Shown here piece by piece: positions 47,015-56,878 of a stretch of DNA of 64,000 nucleotides. Position 1 is the stretch's first letter, and every line of letters begins with the position of its first letter. Origin of the DNA: Phyllostachys edulis (taxonomy: Eukaryota > Streptophyta > Magnoliopsida > Poales > Poaceae). The notes under the pieces were generated by a model. The model ran no database searches. It was not told where the DNA came from and saw only the letters and a list, made by a program, of their open reading frames with translations. The translations under genes and the position numbers were made by a program. The DNA is taken from the NCBI GenBank assembly GCA_036346405.1, contig CM070566.1:52257231-52321230 (forward strand). Reading direction: 5' to 3'.

Positions 47015-47327
47015 ACACCATCCTGGAGCGGAGGTCCAAGACGAAGCGAAGGTTGGAGCAACCGGAAGGTTTGCCGCCATAAAATCCCTAAGTTCTGGCC
47101 AGATCAGAATAATCGAAGGTCGGCGTAAGATCCAACAAGGAAGAGGAGAGGTTGGTAGCTACTCACATTTGCTGGTAAAATCCCTCAAGTCATTCTGGTG
47201 GATTTGGGTAGATGGTGGTGCGGACACGTTCCCACGGATCGCTTGAAGAGGAAGACCTCGAAATGGAGAACCGGCCGAGATTGTCAAGATACAGAGAAAT
47301 TAGTCGAAATGACTCTTTGAAATCGAT

Positions 47328-48780
47328 GTGGCAATTATTAAAGCATTGTTGCTTGCCAAGTTTGCTCCAACAATAGCTTCGAACTCAGAGGAGGGCACTT
47401 CAGAAATCAGCAAGGAGTGGCCGACGGTGATTGAAGCAGGTATGATTTCACATTCACAGCACAAGTTTGTAGATTTATCTTACAGCTCAGTGCTTCAGAG
47501 AACTTCTGGGTCAGTACCGATGCTGATGAAAGCAGATTGTAACTTGGAACAGCATAAGGGAGTGGGCAATTCAGATTCTTTTTTTGTAGAACCAAACACA
47601 GTAAACCCAAGTTTTTCCCCTGTGTTTTCACCAAAGAATCGTAACCATCGCCAAAGTTGATGAGGGGGCACGATCAGAGGGAAATCAGCTGGGACATCAA
47701 TATTCAACCCTGATTCATCCAATGGCTGTGTAGAGATTTGGCCACGGAGGAGGTATAAACTCAAGACTTCATGGAATTGGCAACACAAACCAGACACCAA
47801 GAACTCCAGATGTATCTCCACCCCAGCCTAAACACCAACACTCGTCAGGCTGCAATTTGGAATCCAGGAGGGTCAACAGGGAATCCAATACCGACTGGAA
47901 ACATGGGGTGGAGTATCTGCAACAATGGGCACCAATATGCAGATGCCATCATTCGAGGGCCCAAATTGGAACTACCTTTATTCTTCGGTGATGAACCAAT
48001 TGGTTGGTTAGAGCAAAGCAGAGAAATTTTTGAAATGGCGGTATTCGAGGGAACAATGGGTGAACATTGCAATCGGACACTTTGCCGGAAGGGCTAATAC
48101 GTGGTTTAAAGGAATTGGGATCGCGTGGCAAGCATCGAATTGGCAGCAGCTTTGCTCACTGTTAACTGATCGTTTCTCGGAAGCAAGTGCGCATGAAGCG
48201 GTGGAGAAATTGCAGACTATGAAACACATTGGGATTGTTAGTAAGTACATTGATTACTTCGAGAGGTGTGTTGAACTGGTAAGGAGGGATCACTCTTACC
48301 TTCAAGAGGCATTCCTATTGAGTTGTTTTATTGGGGGATTGAAAGAGGAAATCAAATACAATGTTAGTAGCCATCAGCCAAAAGGGTTATTGGAGGCGTA
48401 CTGGTATGCTAAACTGGAGGAGAAGGCAATTACTGCTAGAAGATCGAGTCAGGCAGGGGGAGTAAACAGGAGCAAAACCAGTGCTGCTAGTAATCGGGTG
48501 ACTCCGGTTAAAGGAATTCTGCCAGGAGAAACGGATAGAGGAAGAACAAATGCACAAGAGCTAAATAAGAGGACTTGTTGGCATTGTAAGGAACCGTGGA
48601 CCCCTGGACATAACTTAAAGTGTAAGGTGAGGAAAGCATTACATGACATATTGATGCAAGGAGAGGAGGACACCGAAGGTAAGGTTGAAGAGGCCGAATC
48701 AGCCGAAGAGCAAGGCTATGCAACTGCTCCTGGAAGTCCAGTGGATGTGGGAGACGCACCTGGGACTGAGCAGCTGATGA
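47328..48780 (+). pseudogene. gag: gag of element C, frameshifted
   Basis: Pieces in successive frames: 47328-47660, 47771-48050 (ending at PKLELPLFFGDEPIGWLEQS, a typical start of the gag domain) and from 48030 (QWVNIAIGHFAGRANTWFKG...). The last runs without a break through a zinc-knuckle-like CWHCKEPWTPGHNLKC at about 48577-48624 into protease. The shift at about 48025-48055 is inferred because the two frames join one gag domain. The 47000-47327 leader shows no coding. Confidence 0.8.
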
Positions 48781-51700
48781 CAATATCAAGCCATGCAGTA
48801 GAGGGAAGTATTGGACCTACCACCTTTGCATTGATGACCATCATAGGAGGAAAGAAAGCAGTAATGTTGGTTGACAGCGGGAGCACCAACTCTTTCATGG
48901 ACATGGAGTTTGCTATCAGAAGTGACTGTGTATTAAAATATCGACCAGCTAAGAAGGTAGCAGTGGTAGGGGGAGGAAAGTTGTGCATTGAGGCTATGAC
49001 CGAAAATATTCAGTATACAGTACAAGGATATTCTTTCACCAACTCCTTCCAACTGTTAAAAATCAAAAACTATGACATTATCTTGGGAGCCGACTGGATA
49101 TACACCCATAGTCCTATTGGCCTGGATCTTAAAACCCGGGAGCTAACTATTGTCAAGGAGGGTAGAACAGTCACTTTCAAGGATTACACTTACCCGGATA
49201 AGCATTGTATTATGGATGCTAGTAAACTAGAGAAGATTATGAGGAAGGAAGTGTTGGGATATATGATTCAAGTGAATCTGATTCAGGAGGAAGAATTCAA
49301 AACATCTGAAGATGTACCAAGAGAGATACAAAGTGTACTTCAGCAGTATGAAGTAGTGTTTCAAGAGCCAGAGGGACTTCCTCCGAGGAGAGAGTGTGAT
49401 CACTCTATTCCATTGAAAATTAACACAGAACCTCCAAACATCAGTCAGATAGAATTCCTCACCATCGTAAAGATGCTATGGAAGGTATTATCAAACAGCT
49501 ATTGGATTCGAATGATCAGAGTGAGTATAAGCCCATATTCTTCTCTAGCGGTAATGGTAAGGAAGAAGGATGGTTCTTGGAGGATGTGTGTGGATTATAG
49601 GCAACTTAATTCCATGACAATCAAGAATAAATTTCCCATGCCTATCATAGAAGATTTGCTAGATGAACTGCAAGGAGCAACTATTTTCTCAAAGTTAGAC
49701 CTCAGATCAGGATATCATCAGATTAGGATGGTTGAAGAAGACATTCCCAAGACGGCCTTCAGAACTCATTTAGGCCATTATGAATACCTGGTAATGCCAT
49801 TTGGGTTAACCAATGCACCGGCCACATTTCAGTCAATAATGAACAATATTTTTGGACAATATCTGAGGAAGTTCATTTTAGTCTTCTTTGATGACATCCT
49901 TATTTATAGCAAAACTCGTGAGGATCACATCAAGCATTTACACACAGTCTTACATATATTGCAACAGAACCAGTTGTCAGCAAAGAGGAGCAAATGTTGT
50001 TTTGCTATGGCTGAGATTGGTTACTTGGGACACATCATCAGTGGATCAGGAGTATCCACCGACCCGAGGAAGGTAGCTGATGTGATGAAGTGGCCGGTTC
50101 CCACCAATGTAACCCAATTAAGGGGATTTCTTGGTCTGACGGGATATTATAGGAGATTTGTGAAGGGCTATGGGAAGATATGCAAACCTTTGTTTGACTT
50201 CTTAAAGAAGGAATCATTTGTATGGGGGGAGGCTCAGCCACTAGCTTTTGAGGAATTAAAGAAGGTAATGACTACTTGTCCAAGATAGCTTTACTCGATT
50301 TTTCAAAACCATTCACATTGGAAACAGATGCTTGTGGAACGGGATTGGGTGCGATTGATGCAAGAGAATAGGCCCATTGCATATTATAGCAAGGCCTTAG
50401 GGGTAAGAGCTGCAAGCACAATCCATATATGATAAAGAGGCCATGGCTATTTTGAAAGCACTCAAGAAATGGAGACATTACTTGTTGGGAAATCGATTAG
50501 TGATAAAACCGATCAAGAGTTTAAAATACATCACCACACAGAGGTTAGTAGAAGGGATACAACATAAGTTACTCCTTAAGTTGTTGGAATTTGATTATGT
50601 GGTGGAATATAAAAAGGGAAAAGAGAATATTGCTGCCGATGCCTTATCCAGAAGGGACCATCCTCACAATGAGGAGAAGGAGGGGTGTAATGCCATTGTC
50701 ACTATCATGCCAGATTGGGTGGAAGATGTTAAGGGCAGTTATACCGGTGATCCTCAGTATGAGAAATTGGTAAGCAACAACCAGCTTAATGGTGGGACAG
50801 ACAGCAGCTATACAATAGAATCTGGGTTAGTGAGGTACAAGGGAAGGATATATGTTGGAACAGGTAATGATATCAGATCAAAAATCTTGGAATCCTTCCA
50901 CTCTTCTGCTATTGGAGGGCATTCAGGTATGAGAGTGACCTATCACAGAATCAAGAAGTTATTCTATTGGCCAAGGTTAAAAAGAAATGTAGAAAAGCTG
51001 ATTTCTGAATGTCCAGTGTGTCAGATTACAAAATCTGAACATGTACACATTCTTGGATTACTTAATCCTTTGGAGGTACCAGATATGGCATGGACTCATA
51101 TTAGCATGGATTTCATAGAAGGGCTACCCAAATCCAGAGGTAAAGAGGTGATACTAGTGGTGGTTGATAGATTCACCAAGTATGCACATTTCTTATCACT
51201 AGCTCACCCTTATTCGGTGCAACAAGTGGTAGAACTATTTATGGATAATATTTTCAAATTACATGGACTTCCCATTGCTATTGTGACTGATAGAGATAGA
51301 ATTTTTACTAGCCACCTCTTCCAAGAGATTTTCAGAATTTTAAAAGTGTCTTTGAGGCTAAGCAGTGCTTATCATCCTCAAACGGATGGGCAAACTGAGC
51401 GAGTAAATCAATGTTTGGAGTCATATTTGAGGAGCATGACTTTCCAAGAACCTAGGGAGTGGATGACTTGGTTGACCCTTGCAGAATGGTGGTACAACAC
51501 TTCTTATCACACATCGCTGAAAATCTCTCCTTTCCAAGCTTTGTATGGTTATCCCCCTCCTCAAATTGGTGAATTAACTATCCCATGTAACATTTCTGAT
51601 GAGGCTCGGTTACTGAGGGAAATGTAGGAACATATGATGGAGCAATTGAAGGTGAACTTACAGCAGGCACAAGAGAGAATGAAGTATTTTGCTAACAAAT

Positions 51701-52140
51701 TGAGGTCCGAAAGGCAGCTCCAAGTTGGAGATATGGTGTACCTCAAAATGCAACCGTATAGGCAAACAGCTTTTGGAATCAGGGGCTCTCTGAAACTGAG
51801 ATCGAAGTATTATGGTCCATTCCGAGTGCTGAAGAGAGTCGGTCCAGTAGCATACCACTTACAGCTACCCGAAGGTACTGCAATCCATCCGGTCTTCCAT
51901 GTAAGTCAATTGAAGAAGCACCTTGGTTCGCATGCTGTACCAATCCCTGGACTACCACTAGTGGGAGAGAATGGGAAGATTAAGACTGAACCAGCAGCCA
52001 TTCTGGACAGAAGAATCATACCTCGCCACAATGAACCAATTGCACAATGGCTAATTCAGTGGTTGAACTTGGGACCGGAAGATGCAACCTGGGAAGACGC
52101 CACCTTCATACAAAGTACCTTTCCGAACTTCACACCTTGA
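48781..52140 (+). pseudogene. pol: pol of element C (PR-RT-RNase H-integrase-chromodomain)
   Basis: Protease VDSGSTNSFMD is near 48869. RT runs from about 49400, with FFDDILIYSK near 49881-49910 (Phe-Asp-Asp variant of the catalytic box). A shift near 50286 (after KKVMTTCP) moves RNase H (LETDACGTGLGA) into other frames, and frame 1 is restored by 50443. HHCC zinc finger is at about 50905-51030, integrase core at 51090-51420 with DRFTKYAH, VTDRDRIFTS and YHPQTDGQTER. TAG at 51625-51627 interrupts before the last 168 codons, which end in AILDRRII and LGPEDATWEDATF, a chromodomain-like segment that in this group may target integration to chromatin. The terminal stop is TGA 52138-52140. Confidence 0.88.
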
Positions 52141-52170
52141 GGACAAGGTGGAGCTCAAGGAGGAGGGCAA
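52133..52170 (+). promoter_or_regulatory. Stem-loop plus polypurine tract of element C
   Basis: CACCTTG, loop AGGA, CAAGGTG (52133-52150) is a perfect 7-bp stem containing the pol stop codon. It is followed by GAGCTCAAGGAGGAGGGCAA up to the LTR at 52171. The stem sequence differs from that of elements A, B and D while the geometry is the same. Confidence 0.85.
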
Positions 52171-52602
52171 TGTCAGAACTGGAGAAAACTCAAATGACAA
52201 GAAGAGGAAGTCTGTGCTGTTGAAGACGTGCTAGGAGGAAGCCGGCAGCAAGGATACCGGTTCGTCGAGTTCATTATAACCAAAAGCAAAGGCCGAGATG
52301 GACAGCCGAAGATCCAACGGCCCATGAGCATCAGTTTATTTACTGTTTCACGTCACTTGTTGTCTTTAACTCTGAAAACTGAACTTTACTCTTTACTTTC
52401 ACTTGCTGTAAACCCGAACTGTATTCCTGGCTTATAGCCCAGCTGAGTTGGAAAGGAAAAAGCTAAGAAAGAACAGCATATTCGACTCTATGGTAGCTAG
52501 TTTCGTAGGAACCCTAGCGCTTGTTCTTTTCTTCTCCAGCCGCCTCCACAGATTTTTCCTGGAACAATTTCCTATTGATCTCTGAAAACTTGGGATCTGA
52601 CA
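52171..52602 (+). repeat. 3' LTR of element C
   Basis: TGTCAGAACTGGAG to GGGATCTGACA; 432 bp, intact TG...CA ends, followed by the target duplication GCGAG. Confidence 0.92.
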
Positions 52603-52821
52603 GCGAGGTCGGCGACCTGCTTCATCCACGCCCGGACCTGGTGGTCCCGGTGCTGGACCTCCGTCAGGTGCAGCAGGACGCCGTTCATGGACTCCATCTC
52701 GGCCCTGATGAACACGACGTCGCCGCGGACGCCGCCCAGCAGCCGCGCCTCGTCGAGGAGCACCGACGTCAGGCTGCCCAGCAGTCGAGGACTCGAGGGA
52801 GCCCTGGGCCAACCCATCCAT
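52603..52821 (-). pseudogene. NLR copy 2, part 3: 5' end of the gene
   Basis: Matches residues 1-75 of NLR copy 1: MDG(W/L)AQGSL at the start, then LDEARLLGGVRGDVVFIRAEMESMNGVLLHLTEVQHRDHQVRAWMKQV in a second frame. A small insertion near 52785-52795 (GTCGAGGACTCGAGG) shifts the frame between them. The sequence ends at the GCGAG duplication of element C. Confidence 0.87.
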
Positions 52822-53026
52822 CTCTGATCTAGATCTCTCTCTAGAGTTCAGTGAGAATTAATCGCGCATGCATGGAGGATGGTTGGAAGCAAGGTAGGAC
52901 AAGCCAGCCATGGCCATGGTTGTCTGCTACTCCCTCCGTATTTATAAACTTGACGTCCAGGGGCTGTTGTCTGGCTGCTGGAACGTCAAATATTTGCATG
53001 GCGTGCACGGTTTGCTCAGGCCAGCG
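52822..53026 (-). other. Upstream flank of NLR copy 2 (duplicated segment border)
   Basis: Homologous to 20413-20491 plus 20836-20920 plus 22265-22314 upstream of copy 1, without the MITE and the hAT element. Homology stops at GGCCAGCG (53026) where copy 1 passes into the array, so this marks the right border of the duplication. It contains the putative promoter; no clear TATA is seen. Confidence 0.75.
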
Positions 53027-53114
53027 TTAACATGTGGCGTTCTCCGACTATAACTAAATAATTTTCCATCTCTCGTAAGCAAGCACACATGGCGTTCTCC
53101 GACTGGGTCTACAC

Positions 53115-53149
53115 CTATCTATCTATCTATCTATTTATATCTATCTATA
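53115..53149 (+). repeat. (TCTA)n-like microsatellite
   Basis: Imperfect CTAT/TCTA repeats immediately before the TCTATACTAAT start of the next repeat. Confidence 0.85.
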
Positions 53150-53856
53150 TCTATACTAATTAGAGGCTATAAGCCCTCATATTAATCCTAGGAGGTAAAA
53201 AGGCTAAAAATTCCCATATTAATCGGAGAAAAAGAAAAAGACTAGAAATTCCCACGTTAATCAGAGAAAAGAAAAAAATCTAACCATCCATAAGAGTTTG
53301 TACTTGCCTGTTTCCTCTTCAGTTAATCAATTTGCTTGATATGTGTCTAGATGGGAGTCCTCATTTGATACGAGAAAAAATCCTAACCATCCATAAAAGT
53401 TTGTACTTGCCTGTTTCCCCCTTGGTTAATCAATTTGCTTGATACGTGCCTAGATGGGAGTCCTCATTTGATAGGTATGTGAAGAAGGCATTGGTAAAAC
53501 ATCTATACTAATTAGAGGCTCTCCTATAAGCCCCCATATTAATCCTAGGAGGTAAAAAGGCTAAAAATTTTCACATTAATCGGAGAAAAAAAAAAACTAG
53601 AAATTCCCACGTTAATCAGAGAAAAAGAAAAAATCTAACCATCCATAAGAGTTTGTACTTGCATGTTTCCTCTTCAGTTAATCAATTTGCTTGATACGTG
53701 CCTAGATGGGAGTCCTCATTTGATACGAGAAAAAATTCTAACCATCCATAAGAGTTTGTACTTGCCTGTTTCCTCCTCGGTTAATCAATTTGCTTGATAC
53801 GTGCCTAGATGGGAGTCCTCATTTGATATGTATGTGAAGAAGGCATTGGTAAAACA
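53150..53856 (+). repeat. Tandem dimer of a 352-bp unit with Helitron-like start
   Basis: Two units start TCTATACTAATTAGAGGCT at 53150 and 53502. Each contains two 103-bp subrepeats starting TAACCATCCATAA at 53281, 53384, 53636 and 53739, so the region is a higher-order repeat. TCTATACTA starts resemble the 5' ends of some grass Helitrons, but I see no convincing 3' hairpin-CTRR end. The Helitron label is inference; the repeat is certain. Confidence 0.7.
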
Positions 53857-55966
53857 TACGCAAGGTGGAGTTTGATCCGACTGTTAGAATTACTAGTGGG
53901 TAATAAATCACATGTATGACTACATGACTTAGGAGTTTCATATATATATGTTGCGGTAGCATCATACACACAAAGTATGCTAAAAAATTAGATCGAGAAT
54001 GCTATGATATACATTTGTGTGCTGAAAGAATAATAAAACATGATCTGCCTCTGTCCATCCGATACATTAATTTTAGAGATCATACGTCCACCTCATGAGG
54101 GATCAAAACATTGTAGATCAGGAAAAGATAGAAATATAGCAGAGGGTACATCAATAAGTATTCAAAGTAGATAAAAAAGCTCGGAGCTAAGGGACTTTAG
54201 AATCATGCATTTCCTTTGGAATCAAGATGCTTTCTCGGTTCGTAGCTTACAATCTGCAAACTGAAATAATTCCTCTGTGCTTGCGAACCATGGAGATGGG
54301 CAGTGATCTATCAAAAACTGTATTTAGCTTGCAATCTCAATCCCCATATAAAATATCATCATTTTTCTCTTCTGTTTAGCCCTAGCAAAGGTGAAATTGC
54401 TTTTGTGTGGAACACTATCTTGCCATCAGTTCACAGTTTGGTCTGGTCTGGCATGTAAAGTAGGCCATCAATTATCTAATAAAAACTACCTTACAGTTTG
54501 TCACTTGAAAAGGGACAAGGGGCAATTATTCATGAGAAATTCAAGAGCATGAGATGCATGATAATTCTTTTCATAGAGCGAGATACTTATGACTGCCGTG
54601 TTCCTTTCTATTTGTTATGCAGGATTGACCATTACTTGGGAAACCGAAGATAAAGTAGAATAGTCCTGATGTGATTTGCAAAACATCAAAAATGGGAAAG
54701 AATTGTGATATGCTGTGATGTTAAAAGATCTACTGGATGTCCCATCGGATCGTGGTTGATTCTTTTGTATGGGTAATGGAGATCATGTTTATGCCTGATT
54801 TGCTCATGGAGATTTATGTAATTGTTTGATTTACGCCATCTAGTGAAGACGATGTTGCCTAGTATGAACTGGTTTTCCAATTGACTTTTAAATATCACAT
54901 TACTGTCTTCTACACTTGCTCGAGAGCCCTTACAATTCATGATGTTCAGTTGTTGCCCTGTAATATTGTGATGCAGAGCACATCTTGCATGTGATCAATT
55001 TATTGCTTCTACTTCCTGCAGACTGTTACAAAAAATTTCAGCTTCAGTGGAATTTGCATAATTCAGACACCGATGGTCATTTTGGGATGAATGCTAGTAC
55101 CTTTTTTTGTAGTCCTGTGATCTATGAGTATTTATACCTGAAAGGATAATGCTTTTGCAATGAACTGATGTATCTGAACAGGGTATTATATTCAAATTGA
55201 ATCAATTCAGGGAAATTTGTGCACAAATAGAAAGGAACGCGATACAAATAGCTTAGGTGTTAAAAACAGAGATAGCATGGTCTTTTTTTTGCCTCAAATC
55301 CTTAGTTTCAGAGTTTTAGAAGCCAACCTCCTCATACCAAACGCTTCCGTCATCTCAGAGAAGTGAATCCTCTGAGAATCAGAAGTTGGAAGCTGAAATA
55401 TGAGGAGTGCAGCCCTACCATACATACCCTCAGTATCTGCGTGGCTGCGATTCATGGAATGGAGCTACCACGTTTTAATTCCAGTACCAGATGGTAAATG
55501 GCCATTTAATTCAAGTGCCAGCACCAATGATGCTTGACGTGTTTTACCTCTGGGTATGGGTTGCGGGTTGCCACATGGAAAAGAGATGTTGTAATAACTA
55601 AATTCATGGCAGAACAAAAAGGTCATATAGATTTCAAAAAGCAAATGCAATATAGATTTATTGAATCAATGCATTGTTTCGTTTGCACATTATACAATAG
55701 AATAAGAGGCCCCCACCTCTCCTATATTATCCTTTCTTCTATTGCAACTCATATTTATCATGCTTCACCAATAATTAATACCTAATAACAACCAGCGGCC
55801 TCAACGAAGTTCGTAAAACATAATCCTCTACTCTCACTCATCATCTCTGTTTATTTTCTTATTTGCCAGAGCTGAGGAGCACTGAATGGGTAATAAATCT
55901 ATGTTTGTATAAGAATGCTGAATGCCTCAACGCCACCACAACGATCACCAATAACAACAGCATTAA
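53857..55966. other. Unassigned 2.1-kb spacer
   Basis: Moderately AT-rich, without a supported coding frame, terminal repeats or array homology. It could be the region downstream of the DCL1-like fragment, but nothing in the sequence shows that. Confidence 0.4.
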
Positions 55967-56818
55967 CTACGACTGCTTACCGTCGTCAGGCAAGTCAGGG
56001 TAATTTCGATTTAGAAGCTCAAGGAGAAGAACGGCAGCAGAGTTTTTAGCCTTCTTCACACTCGGCATTGGCTCTCCAACGCATTCGTCAGTCCATCCAC
56101 GATTAGATGTATTTACCCTTACAGCATAGGCAAATCTTTTAGCATGAGTAGGGCCGCCCTTGTTTACACACTTGTATTACGGCATTGGCCACTGCCTTCT
56201 CAAACAGATGTCGTTCAGGGTCTGCCTGGTGAACATCTGAGAGCTATTCTTCTTCTCACCATCCTTTTCGGTCTCTTTCTTTGCTGCGGTTTCCTTCTTC
56301 TTCAGGACCACAAATGCATTCCTCGCCGCCAACTTCTGTGCCATCTTCTTCTGTGGGTTCTGAGCTACACCAATCTGAACACCATCAACAAAGACTTCAA
56401 CAGTAGCTATACTGCCTGTTCAGGATGTTTTGTATTCTAATCCTTCAGCTTGCAGCTGGCAGCACTGTTGGAGCTCCCTAACTGGATGCACTGGAAGAGT
56501 CTCTGGCGTTACCATGGGATCAAGGAGCGGTTGGAAAACCTGGTGCAAAACGGTGAAGATTTAATTTTTTTTTTAAAAAAAACTCCTGTTCTTTCAAATG
56601 AGAACACTTTTGTATGAACAGAGTTTCCTTTCGAATGGTCCAGAAATGTATACCTTCCAGACTACCGAGGTATCACACCCACTATCCAGGAATATTGCAC
56701 CAGCAATAGACTCAACAATGTCTCCAAGAACTTTAGGAACCTTGCAGTCCCCGAGCCAAAAAGAATTGAAACCTGGTTTTGAAAGCTCCTCTTGGACATC
56801 CTTCACAAACTCCCGAAT
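55967..56818 (-). pseudogene. DCL1-like: DCL1-like fragment: last two exons, two premature stops
   Basis: Exon a (56818-56654) encodes the end of RNase IIIb (GDIVESIAGAIFLDSGCDTS, ending VVWK) and is followed by a GTATAC donor. The intron (56653-56540) ends TTTTGCACCAG. Exon b (56539-55967, 573 bp, in phase) starts VFQPLLDPMVTPETLP. It then carries a first dsRNA-binding domain (VAQNPQKKMAQKLAARNA) and a second (FTRQTLNDICLRRQWPMP, GGPTHAKRF, GWTDECVGEPMPSVKKAK), ending PDLPDDGKQS and TAG 55967-55969. The order and motifs are those of Dicer-like 1, the nuclear enzyme that cuts miRNA precursors. Premature stops are TGA at 56420-56422 and TAA at 56177-56179; the latter replaces the Gln of the family motif WPMPQY. 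Introns are kept, so this is a genomic copy rather than a retrocopy. Upstream exons are absent up to 56878, where element D begins. Confidence 0.82.
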
Positions 56819-56878
56819 CTTCAGAAAATTGAAAGAAATAGTCAGCATTGCTTCCAGATAATGGAAATAAAGTTCAAC

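Larger units (their letters stand above)
46574..52602 (+). mobile_element. Element C: complete gypsy retrotransposon with short LTRs
   Basis: LTRs of about 425 and 432 bp enclose gag, PR, RT, RNase H, integrase and a C-terminal chromodomain-like segment. The target duplication is GCGAG, from the uninterrupted CCCACGCGAGGC of NLR copy 1: the left side reads CCCACGCGAAAG (one motif garbled) and the right side GCGAGGTCGGCG. Short LTRs, the Gag zinc knuckle CWHCKEPWTPGHNLKC and the ILDRRII...EDATWED end suggest a Reina-like lineage; that name is from memory. It lies antisense to NLR copy 2. A frameshift in gag, a frameshift at about 50286 and a TAG at 51625 make it non-coding as read. Confidence 0.92.

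Noticed and set aside
48449..48988. Minus-strand ORFs over gag of element C
   Set aside because: Antisense shadows of a well-supported gag-pol frame.
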